Source: an uncultured Ignavibacteria bacterium
GTDB taxonomy: Bacteria; Bacteroidota; Ignavibacteria; Ignavibacteriales; Melioribacteraceae
DNA: 13,212 nt
Assembly: GCA_937930275.1 (NCBI GenBank)
Contig: CALGLM010000269.1
Coordinates: 1-13,212 of the forward strand
Reading direction: 5' to 3'
The translations under genes were made by a program, and so were the position numbers. Positions 7,437-13,212 of this stretch are shown in pieces (position 1 is the first letter of the stretch; each line of letters begins with the position of its first letter). The notes beneath the pieces were generated by a model that saw only the letters and a list, made by a program, of their open reading frames with translations, did no database searches and was not told the DNA's origin.

Positions 7437-7805
7437 TCAACCTCTAAAGATAACATACGCTAAATATACACCTAAAATCGTTAAAATAATTGAAAGAAGC
7501 AAATTTAACCCACCTAATAAGAACTCTGAATTTTTGAATAATTGAAGTGTTTCATAAGAAAACGTAGAAAAAGTTGTGAATCCTCCGCATACCCCCACTG
7601 TTAAAAATAATTTCATATCGCTATTAATGATTTGTTTATCTGCCAAACCAAAGATTATCAGACCAATCAAAAAACTCCCTATTACATTAACAACTAAAGT
7701 GCCCAAAGGGAAAAAAGGGAAAAATTCGTTAATTTTTGACGAGAATAATAATCTAAACACTCCGCCTAAACCCGCTCCCAAAAATACAAGAATATACTTA
7801 CTCAT
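7437..7805 (-). CDS. crcB: Fluoride channel of the Fluc/CrcB family
   Basis: A four-helix membrane protein of 122 residues that exports fluoride as a dual-topology dimer. Family motifs are all present: GAGLGGVFR near the start, GTLVVNVIGSFLIG (about 35-48, with the channel asparagine), and GVCGGFTTFSTFSYE (about 71-85), which holds the phenylalanine/threonine/serine track and the central Na+ site region. The length is normal for the family. It is the first gene of a - strand run with the DUF190 gene directly behind it. No fluoride riboswitch was recognised upstream (7806-7990), which is nearly all A and T. Confidence 0.94.
   Translation of the reverse strand: MSKYILVFLGAGLGGVFRLLFSSKINEFFPFFPLGTLVVNVIGSFLIGLIIFGLADKQIINSDMKLFLTVGVCGGFTTFSTFSYETLQLFKNSEFLLGGLNLLLSIILTILGVYLAYVIFRG
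7441..7445 (-). promoter_or_regulatory. Ribosome binding site fixing the DUF190 start
   Basis: AGAGG on the - strand lies five bases before the ATG at 7435 and inside the last codons of crcB. It supports the shorter DUF190 protein. Confidence 0.6.
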
Positions 7806-7840
7806 AACTAAATCAACAATAAAAAATATATTTTAATATA

Positions 7841-7878
7841 CAAATATAATAATTTATTAATTAAGACTTAACACCAAA
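7841..7878 (-). promoter_or_regulatory. Possible Bacteroidota-type promoter for crcB-DUF190-PAP2
   Basis: On the - strand TATATTTG (7841-7848) matches the Bacteroidota -7 box TAnnTTTG and lies about 35 bases upstream of crcB. A TTTG at 7875-7878 could be the -33 box, but the 26-base spacer is longer than the usual 19-21. The base composition makes chance matches likely. Confidence 0.35.
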
Positions 7879-7921
7879 AATGATTAACTATTTTTTGTAT
7901 TTGTAAAGTATATTTTAAAAG

Positions 7922-7961
7922 TTTCCCCTTTCAAATTGATCTAAATTTTTGAAAGGGGAAA
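7922..7961 (-). terminator. Intrinsic terminator of the TonB-dependent receptor operon
   Basis: A perfect 14-base inverted repeat, TTTCCCCTTTCAAA at 7922-7935 and its complement at 7948-7961, with a 12-base loop. It starts 31 bases after the receptor's stop codon on the - strand and is followed there by CTTTTAAAATA. The four G-C pairs plus the C-G pair make it stable. Confidence 0.82.
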
Positions 7962-7992
7962 TAGAGGTGAGATAATATTAAATTAAATTAAA

Positions 7993-10110
7993 TTATTTAA
8001 TTGCAAAATTTAGTGAAAACACAAAATTACGTTCCAATCCCGGTTCAATGTAAATTGGCGCTTTTGTTTTGCTATCTAAATCCGGATTAATGAATGCACT
8101 TGCAACATATTTTTTATTAGTCAAATTATTCACAGAAATAAAACAACCTACATCCAAATGATCTTTAACTAAATTAAAATCTTTTATACCTAAATTAGCA
8201 TTAATTATTCCGTAATTAGGAACTTCGATTGTATTTGCGTCATCAACAAAATACTTACCCATTCCGTTAAAAGTTACGCTAACAAGTGCATTTTTAAAGA
8301 ATTCGGGTGAATAAGATAATGTAGCTGAATAAAACATATCCGGTACACCAGCAACTTTATTATCTTTGTAATTTGCATAAGTTCCGTACATCGGATCAAT
8401 AATATATTCATCATATTTATTAGAGGAGTAAGTTAAGGTACCCGAAAAATTAACACCGTACTTTGTTGTCAAACTTGTACTTAATTCAGCTCCCATTCTG
8501 TGTGTTTTACCTGCCGTTATATAAAATTTTCCGCTATTATACGGAATAATATCATTCTTGATATTAATATAATATAATGCGATATCATAAGTAACAGATT
8601 GAATAGTATTTTCTTTTCCGATAAAATAAATATGTTTTGTCCCCAATTCATATGTAGTTGATACTATCGGGTCTAACAAAGGATTCAATAAATCAATTCC
8701 TGTAATTGCCGGATCTGTTTCGTTACCTGCCGGTACTTCAACACCGCCGCCTAAATTAAAATATACACTATGCGATGGATTAAATAGATAAGTAACTCCT
8801 GCTTTAGGTGTAAAATGCTCAAAAGATTTTTTCTGTAATCCTAATTCCGGATCAATAAAACTTTCACTATAATAAGTAACATTATCATAACGACCGCCAA
8901 CTAAGGCACTAAATTTCTCATTAATTTTTAACTCATTTTGAAAAAATGCACCGAAGGTATTTGCACCTTCTCTTTTATTATCCTTTAAAGTTTCGCCTCT
9001 TCCTTGCGTAGCAGAAAGGTTATAAAATAGTATTGCGCCGTCTTGATATGCTTCATCTAAACCGGCACTAAAACTATTATGCAAATTTTCGTTAAAGTTA
9101 TATGTGTTGCGAAACACTATATTTCCGCCAAAATGATAACGAGTAAAATCTCTAAAAGTATTTCTTTCCGAACGTTGTAAGTATTTAGGATTAACAAACA
9201 GCATAGAAGAAATTTCGTTGTTTGCATTTAACTTGTGTTCAAATGTAACACCCATTCTTCCTAATCTATTATACCTGCGTTCATCTCGTTTTAAGTAAGT
9301 AGAATTTGCCAAAGTTTGATCATTGTTGTATTCTTCTAATGTTAAAGGTCCCGGTATTCTAAATAAATTACTTGTTCCTACTGCAAAAAAGCCCAATTTT
9401 GTAACATTACTTAAATCAGAAATAACGCCCAAATTTACAACCGTTCTTTTTCCGCTACTATGAACTCTCCAACCGTCAAAATTACTTTGTGAATAAGAGC
9501 CAAATATTTTTCCGTTAGAAAATTCAGATCCGGCTTGAACATTAATTTTTTTAAACCCAAAACTTCCCGTAAATCCTTTTATATTAAAAAAGTAATTATC
9601 AAATTCCGGAATTGTCGAAATATTCACAATACCGCCGGCTGCATTTCCCCAAAGAGAAGAAGCGTTTGATCTAATAATTTCAATATTTTCTGCATTGGTA
9701 ATATCTATATTATCAAATGATGTTCTTCCGTCCGGTTCTGTCTCCGGAATTCCGTCCATCATTACTCTAATTCCTCTGGAAGTTCCGCTGTTAGATCTAT
9801 CGCCTGCCCCTCTTGCACCAAACCCTCTAATTACTATTCGCACATCCTGTGTACCCGCACGTGATTGTGTTAACACACCCGGAACACTGTTTAGTACTTC
9901 ATCTAAGCCATAACCTTTTGTTAAGGTTAATTGATCTTTGGGTAAAATGGTAACCGCATAAGGTATTTCTATAGTGTTTTCGGCATATCTTGTAGCTGTT
10001 ACCGTAATAGGTGCCATTTGATATTTCATAGTATCTGTTTTTGAAACGGTTTGTCCAAACGTAAGTCCGCCTATAAAAATAAGCAAAACTATGTACTTTA
10101 TTTTTTGCAT
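7993..10110 (-). CDS. TonB-dependent outer membrane receptor
   Basis: A 705-residue outer membrane transporter. A signal peptide (1-19, ending TFG before Q) is followed by a TonB-box-like stretch (APITVTATR, 33-41), a plug domain (about 44-166) with RIVIRGFGARGAG, a GIRVMMDGIPETEPDGRTSF element and IIRSNASSLWGNAAGGIVNI, and then a 22-strand-type barrel rich in alternating aromatic residues. The C-terminal strand reads RNFVFSLNFAIK. The length is normal for siderophore or metal-complex receptors of the FecA/OprC kind. There is no SusD partner and no carboxypeptidase-like N-terminal extension, so a glycan receptor is unlikely. The substrate is not readable; iron or copper chelates are the default guess. 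A weak GGCGG ribosome site lies six bases before the ATG. The upstream membrane-protein gene (95-base gap) is probably co-transcribed. Confidence 0.93.
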   Translation of the reverse strand: MQKIKYIVLLIFIGGLTFGQTVSKTDTMKYQMAPITVTATRYAENTIEIPYAVTILPKDQLTLTKGYGLDEVLNSVPGVLTQSRAGTQDVRIVIRGFGARGAGDRSNSGTSRGIRVMMDGIPETEPDGRTSFDNIDITNAENIEIIRSNASSLWGNAAGGIVNISTIPEFDNYFFNIKGFTGSFGFKKINVQAGSEFSNGKIFGSYSQSNFDGWRVHSSGKRTVVNLGVISDLSNVTKLGFFAVGTSNLFRIPGPLTLEEYNNDQTLANSTYLKRDERRYNRLGRMGVTFEHKLNANNEISSMLFVNPKYLQRSERNTFRDFTRYHFGGNIVFRNTYNFNENLHNSFSAGLDEAYQDGAILFYNLSATQGRGETLKDNKREGANTFGAFFQNELKINEKFSALVGGRYDNVTYYSESFIDPELGLQKKSFEHFTPKAGVTYLFNPSHSVYFNLGGGVEVPAGNETDPAITGIDLLNPLLDPIVSTTYELGTKHIYFIGKENTIQSVTYDIALYYINIKNDIIPYNSGKFYITAGKTHRMGAELSTSLTTKYGVNFSGTLTYSSNKYDEYIIDPMYGTYANYKDNKVAGVPDMFYSATLSYSPEFFKNALVSVTFNGMGKYFVDDANTIEVPNYGIINANLGIKDFNLVKDHLDVGCFISVNNLTNKKYVASAFINPDLDSKTKAPIYIEPGLERNFVFSLNFAIK

Positions 10111-10205
10111 AAAAATTCCGCCATTTTGTTTTAAAATGAAAAGTGAATATTTTTAAAATAAAACCGATTTTATTATTCGATTTTTAAAACTATTAAAGAA
10201 TAGAA

Positions 10206-10829
10206 TTAAGCAAAATTTTTAGGCGGGGGTGCCGGAATATCCAAAACGTTTTCAAGAGGATAAGCAAATATATGGGGATATTCTTTGCTTATGTCTTGAA
10301 TATTCGGCAATTTTAACATTTCATCAATATATCCGTCAAAATGTAACTTTTCTACAATGTTTTTTAAGGGTTGGCTTTTTGAATTATTACCTTTTTCTGC
10401 AAAATAATGCTCTAAAAACGATTTTTCCAGCATATCCTCATTTTTATCGCTAATGCATAAAAAATAAATAGTATCACCAACCTGTTTTTGTTTAATAATA
10501 TCAAACAGTTTACCAAAGTATTTAACCTCATGTTTTTTAATGAACATAAAATCATCACTTTTTCCGTAATAAACCGATTTATGTATTTTTAGTATATTAA
10601 GGTACTGTTTATTAACTATACTCAATGAATCAAAGGAATTAATAAAATCAAAATTTTTTATAGCTCTATTAGTCGCATATTGTCTAATCTTTCGTACGCC
10701 GGCTTCCTTAAACTGAATATGTAAACCCGAATATATTATAACATATCCGAAAGAATAAAATAATACGCAGATACCTAAAATTGCAATAAAAAAATATTTA
10801 ACTAATGAATGTTTAATGGGTAAACTCAT
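10206..10829 (-). CDS. Uncharacterised single-helix membrane protein upstream of a TonB receptor
   Basis: A 207-residue protein with one strong N-terminal membrane helix (about 11-35), a mixed polar domain and a proline-rich end (IPAPPPKNFA). The middle (KYFGKLFDIIKQKQVGDTIYFLCISDKNE, in pieces) resembles, from memory, a family of unnamed Bacteroidota proteins that sit next to TonB-dependent receptors. Those proteins share one N-terminal helix, a lysine-rich segment followed by DT-hydrophobic-C, and a terminal PPP motif. I do not know a function. The most likely place is anchored in the inner membrane with the domain in the periplasm. Gene order suggests a part in uptake or handling of the receptor's substrate. 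The gene starts at an ATG just after an AT-rich divergent promoter region. Confidence 0.7.
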   Translation of the reverse strand: MSLPIKHSLVKYFFIAILGICVLFYSFGYVIIYSGLHIQFKEAGVRKIRQYATNRAIKNFDFINSFDSLSIVNKQYLNILKIHKSVYYGKSDDFMFIKKHEVKYFGKLFDIIKQKQVGDTIYFLCISDKNEDMLEKSFLEHYFAEKGNNSKSQPLKNIVEKLHFDGYIDEMLKLPNIQDISKEYPHIFAYPLENVLDIPAPPPKNFA

Positions 10830-10906
10830 TTAAAATAATTAAAACCTTTAATTGCAATATAAATATTTTTTTTATTTTATTAGCATTATTGGAACAATTT
10901 TTATAT

Positions 10907-10936
10907 TTTGTTGTTAATAAAAATATGTTATATTTA
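10907..10936 (+). promoter_or_regulatory. Possible promoter for the 84-residue hypothetical gene
   Basis: TTTG at 10907-10910, an 18-base spacer and TATATTTA at 10929-10936 approach the Bacteroidota -33/-7 pattern (TTTG...TAnnTTTG), with one mismatch. It would give a leader of about 80 bases to the ATG at 11024. The whole 10830-11023 gap is a divergent promoter region; the - strand promoter for the membrane-protein/receptor pair could not be pinned down. Confidence 0.35.
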
Positions 10937-11023
10937 AAATGTAAAAATTTTTGATAATTCGGAGGTTTATAGACACGTAATATCTACTGTTTAATTCAAC
11001 AATCATTTAATTGAGAGGGAAAA

Positions 11024-11278
11024 ATGTTGCACCCTGACGAAAGAAACAGCAGTAATAATCCATTATCGGATTTAATTAGCGATGATATTTACGATTTATT
11101 GGAAAGTAAAGGACTAATTAACGAAAAATCCGTTCGTGACTATATTATTCGTAAAAAATTTAAAAATCTTCGTGACGAAAAACTAAGTGCATCAGATGCT
11201 ATTGATGCTTTAAGAAACGAATACCCTTATTTACAGTTTGATACAATTAGAAAAATCGTATATCAGATTAATAAATAG
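11024..11278 (+). CDS. Small hypothetical protein, helical, possibly DNA-binding
   Basis: An 84-residue soluble protein that I do not recognise. A good ribosome site (GAGAGGGA) lies five bases before the ATG, and the codon use is like its neighbours, so it looks real. The N-terminus is acidic (DLISDDIYDLLESKG), and the C-terminal half is basic and helical: KSVRDYIIRKKFKNLRDEK, then SASDAIDALRNEYPYL, then FDTIRKIVYQINK. The last two helices, with their spacing and a final lysine, loosely recall a helix-turn-helix or CARD-like bundle, but no signature residue proves it. It has its own leader and is followed by a separate leader for the next gene, so it is probably transcribed alone or read through into the dprA group. 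Confidence 0.7.
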   Translation: MLHPDERNSSNNPLSDLISDDIYDLLESKGLINEKSVRDYIIRKKFKNLRDEKLSASDAIDALRNEYPYLQFDTIRKIVYQINK

Positions 11279-11323
11279 TTTTATTAAGTTGTAAAATTTT
11301 ATTAATTTTGTGATTATAAATTA

Positions 11324-11341
11324 CGCCCGTAAACGCGGGCG
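11324..11341 (+). other. GC-rich hairpin in the leader of the DUF3098-like gene
   Basis: CGCCCG at 11324-11329 pairs with CGGGCG at 11336-11341 around a six-base loop (TAAACG). It is all G-C in a surrounding that is about 80 per cent A+T. No T-run follows, so it is not a standard terminator; it ends 26 bases before the ATG at 11368. A TAATTTTG box at 11303-11310 lies just upstream, without a -33 partner at the right distance. Confidence 0.45.
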
Positions 11342-11367
11342 GTACTATTAACAATTGTCGGTAAATT

Positions 11368-11646
11368 ATGTCAAAAGTAAAGAAAGTTGTAAAAACTACA
11401 AAAGCAGCAAAACCTTCCCCATTTGAAAACTATTGGACTAAAAACAATATAGTTTTAACCATTGTATCGGTAGTATTGTTAACATTTGGATATATTTTAA
11501 TGTCAAAAGGCCCATGGGATAACCCGGTTTCATTAACTTATTCTCCTATTGTTTTAATAATTGCGTATGTTATAGTAATTCCTATCGCAATAATGTTTTT
11601 TGGCAAAAAGAAAGAATCGTCAAACAACCCAGATTCAGCTGAGTAA
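11368..11646 (+). CDS. Small two-helix membrane protein, DUF3098-like
   Basis: A 92-residue protein with a basic alanine/lysine N-terminus (MSKVKKVVKTTKAAKPS), two membrane helices (about 28-46 and 60-78) and a lysine-rich end. The layout NYWTKNNIVLTIVSVVLL, then FGYILMSKG, then a short polar loop, then SPIVLIIAYVIVIPIAI resembles the DUF3098 family of Bacteroidota (helix, G-x-x-L-M, loop, S/R-x-x-L-A/S-P-I-V-L helix). DUF3098 proteins have no known biochemical role; in Bacteroidetes they are often near cell-division or cell-wall genes. The stop overlaps the start of the EutN-like gene by one base (TAATG), so the two are translationally coupled. The ribosome site is weak. The family call is from memory and moderate. 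Confidence 0.72.
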   Translation: MSKVKKVVKTTKAAKPSPFENYWTKNNIVLTIVSVVLLTFGYILMSKGPWDNPVSLTYSPIVLIIAYVIVIPIAIMFFGKKKESSNNPDSAE

Positions 11647-11924
11647 TGTTTTTAGCAAAGATTAAAGGGAATATTGTTTCAACCCAAAAGGACGAATATT
11701 TAGTCGGTCAAAAATTATTATTAGTACATCAAATAGATTTAAACGGAAATTTTGTAGGTACTAAAGATTGGATTGCATTGGATTTAATTGATAGCGGAAT
11801 CGGTGATACGGTGTTGGTCTGTCAAGAAGGAGATGCGGTTCAACAAATTTTAGGTCATAAGAAATCACCGGCTAATACAATGATTATTGCAAATATTGAT
11901 GATATTGATATTCCGGAAAATTAA
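11646..11924 (+). CDS. EutN/CcmL-type microcompartment vertex (BMC-P) homologue, orphan
   Basis: A 92-residue protein matching the EutN/CcmL/PduN pentamer family, which caps the corners of bacterial microcompartments. The N-terminal part is near canonical: FLAKIKGNIVSTQKDEYL then VGQKLLLVHQID (family pattern A-K-V-x-G-x-V-V-S-T-x-K-x(4)-G-x-K-L-L-L-V). IALDLIDSGIGDTVLV matches the A-V-D-x-V-G-A-G-x-G-E-x-V-L-V strand. The next part differs: where family members usually have G-S-S-A-R there is EGDAVQQIL, and the usual P-V-D-A-A-I-V-G-I-V-D is here PANTMIIANIDD. No BMC-H or BMC-T shell protein or encapsulated enzyme is in the window. The gene is coupled to the membrane-protein gene (one-base overlap) and is 10 bases ahead of dprA, so it may act outside a microcompartment or serve a locus elsewhere. 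Confidence 0.85.
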   Translation: MFLAKIKGNIVSTQKDEYLVGQKLLLVHQIDLNGNFVGTKDWIALDLIDSGIGDTVLVCQEGDAVQQILGHKKSPANTMIIANIDDIDIPEN

Positions 11925-11934
11925 GTGAGTTAGT

Positions 11935-13050
11935 ATGTTAAAGGAAAGGGTTGAGTTTATTGCAACAATAAAAGCACTACTTTCTATTGAAGGAATAGGC
12001 ACTTCCAAATTACTTTCACTATATACTAAATTTAGTTCTTTTGAGAGCATACTAAACGCCCCTGTTAACTTGTTATGTAAAGTTGACTACATAAACACCA
12101 CACTTGCAGCCCGTATTTCAAAGATTAAATATGAAGTAGATAATTTTATTGAACTTACATTTAAGGAAATCGATGAATTAAATAAATACGGTGCAAATAT
12201 ACTTACTTTTTGGGATGACGAATTCCCTACATCGTTAAAAAGAATTTATTCCCCGCCACTGCTACTGTACTATATCGGTTCTTTGGAATTGTTAAATTCA
12301 GATTGTTTAGCAGTTGTCGGAACTCGCCAACCGACTGCATATGGTAAGTTAATTGCCGAAAAATTTACTAAAGAACTAATTACAAAAAATTTAACTATTG
12401 TTAGCGGCTTAGCAAGAGGAATTGACTCGATTGCTCATAGTACTGTCATTGCAAATTCCGGAAAAACTATCGCTGTTGTAGGAAGCGGCATTAATGTAAT
12501 ATATCCGCCTGAAAATAAAAAACTATTTAATTCTATAACCGAAACCGGTTTAGTTTTAACAGAGTACGCTTTAGATACTCGCCCTGATCCTCAAAACTTT
12601 CCCAAAAGAAATAGAATAATTTCGGGACTTTCATTAGGAACTTTGGTAATTGAAACAAAACTTAACGGCGGAGCTATACAAACAGCCGGATTTGCGCTTG
12701 ACCAAGGAAGAGAAGTATTTGCAGTTCCCGGTAATATCACCTCTCCGCAAAGTGAAGGAACTAATTATTTAATTCAAAGAGGTGAGGCAAAACCTGTTTC
12801 CAAAGCCGAAGATATTTTTGATGAATTAAACATACTGCATAATCCGCCGATTCCAATTAGGAAACCTATTTTTGATTTAAATTTGTTTGAACAGAGTATA
12901 ATTGATAATCTTTCGGATATACCTATTCATATCGATCAACTTTCCAATAATACCGGGTTTAGTACATCGGATTGCCTAATAAATTTATTATCGCTTGAGT
13001 TTAAAGGACTTGTAAAACAACTACCCGGAAAGATGTTTGTTAAAGAATAA
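11935..13050 (+). CDS. dprA: DNA-processing protein DprA (Smf)
   Basis: A 371-residue protein that binds incoming single-stranded DNA during natural transformation and loads RecA. Three parts are visible. A helix-hairpin-helix region lies at about 14-34 (LLSIEGIGTSKLLSLY). The Rossmann-like core (about 95-296) has LAVVGTRQPTAYGK, IVSGLARGIDSIAH, VVGSGINVIYPPENKKLF, NFPKRNRIISGLS, ETKLNGGAIQTAGFALDQGREVF (in pieces), AVPGNITSPQSEGTNYLI and RGEAKPV. A C-terminal winged-helix domain (about 315-371) completes it. All signature blocks are intact and the length is normal. It is the last gene of a three-gene coupled set. In many genomes dprA is followed by topA; that position is cut off by the window end or does not hold here. 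Confidence 0.96.
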   Translation: MLKERVEFIATIKALLSIEGIGTSKLLSLYTKFSSFESILNAPVNLLCKVDYINTTLAARISKIKYEVDNFIELTFKEIDELNKYGANILTFWDDEFPTSLKRIYSPPLLLYYIGSLELLNSDCLAVVGTRQPTAYGKLIAEKFTKELITKNLTIVSGLARGIDSIAHSTVIANSGKTIAVVGSGINVIYPPENKKLFNSITETGLVLTEYALDTRPDPQNFPKRNRIISGLSLGTLVIETKLNGGAIQTAGFALDQGREVFAVPGNITSPQSEGTNYLIQRGEAKPVSKAEDIFDELNILHNPPIPIRKPIFDLNLFEQSIIDNLSDIPIHIDQLSNNTGFSTSDCLINLLSLEFKGLVKQLPGKMFVKE

Positions 13051-13212
13051 CAGTTATGATTTGTGATTAATTTCTTATTAAATTTACCTCTTTAACCCCA
13101 CGCACTACTTATAATTTAATTAGTTTAACAAATCACCTAATAAAATGCTAAATAGTTTTTTATATATAAATAGTTTTTGAATAATTTTAATTACATGTTT
13201 TTATTACTTTTT
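13051..13212. other. AT-rich region after dprA, no gene seen
   Basis: No credible coding region or clear terminator hairpin was found. AAATAGTTTTT occurs twice 18 bases apart (13150-13160 and 13168-13178). This could be part of a promoter region for a gene beyond the edge, or simple AT drift. Confidence 0.4.

Noticed and set aside
7806..7992. Fluoride riboswitch upstream of crcB
   Set aside because: The region is almost all A and T, and no GGCGAUG-type core or conserved pseudoknot bases were found. The only strong hairpin (7922-7961) fits a terminator of the opposite-side operon.
7978..7992. Tandem TTAAA repeat (three copies) next to the TonB receptor stop
   Set aside because: Too short and too close to the background composition to be more than AT-rich sequence.
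9695..9913. Open frame on the + strand inside the TonB receptor
   Set aside because: It is antisense to the highly conserved plug domain, with no ribosome site and no recognisable protein features. The same holds for the + strand frames inside prfC (5173-5379, 5636-5926) and crcB (7576-7836).
10157..10174. AATAAAA/TTTTATT hairpin between the membrane-protein and TonB receptor genes
   Set aside because: Seven A-T pairs only, expected by chance in this composition. Not strong enough to call a terminator splitting the two genes.
13150..13178. Two AAATAGTTTTT repeats, considered as a repeat array or att site
   Set aside because: Only two AT-only-like copies with no flanking structure and no mobile genes in the window.

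Overview
The window is AT-rich (roughly one third G+C by eye) and gene-dense. It reads as a chromosomal segment of a Gram-negative bacterium of the Bacteroidota / Ignavibacteria-Chlorobi neighbourhood. This is an inference from the TonB-dependent receptor, promoter-like TAnnTTTG boxes, the DUF3098-like membrane protein and the general protein style. No transposases, phage genes, rRNA, tRNA or CRISPR arrays were seen.

Positions 2-4439 (+ strand) hold a tight operon for extracytoplasmic redox and sulfur chemistry. It begins with a MarR-type regulator that runs off the left edge. Next come a membrane-anchored octaheme cytochrome c of the tetrathionate-reductase (OTR) type and a four-helix cytochrome b of the formate dehydrogenase/hydrogenase gamma-subunit type. 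The last two genes are YeeE/YedE (thiosulfate-transporter type) membrane proteins; the second is fused to a rhodanese-like domain that has lost its catalytic cysteine and ends in Gly-Gly-Cys. The likely logic is that the cytochrome b exchanges electrons with the quinone pool and the octaheme protein, while the YeeE pair moves a sulfur compound across the membrane under control of the MarR protein. The operon closes with a strong bidirectional terminator.

Positions 4606-7805 (- strand) carry crcB (fluoride channel), a DUF190 gene, a secreted PAP2 phosphatase and prfC (release factor 3), probably read in that order from a promoter near 7845. Positions 7993-10829 (- strand) carry a small membrane protein of unknown function and a TonB-dependent receptor, ending in a strong terminator at 7922-7961.

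Positions 11024-13050 (+ strand) carry a small conserved-looking hypothetical gene, then a coupled set: a DUF3098-like two-helix membrane protein, a lone EutN/CcmL-type microcompartment vertex homologue, and dprA. The lone vertex protein, with no shell or enzyme genes near it, and the octaheme/cytochrome b/YeeE/degenerate-rhodanese operon are the two most interesting items.
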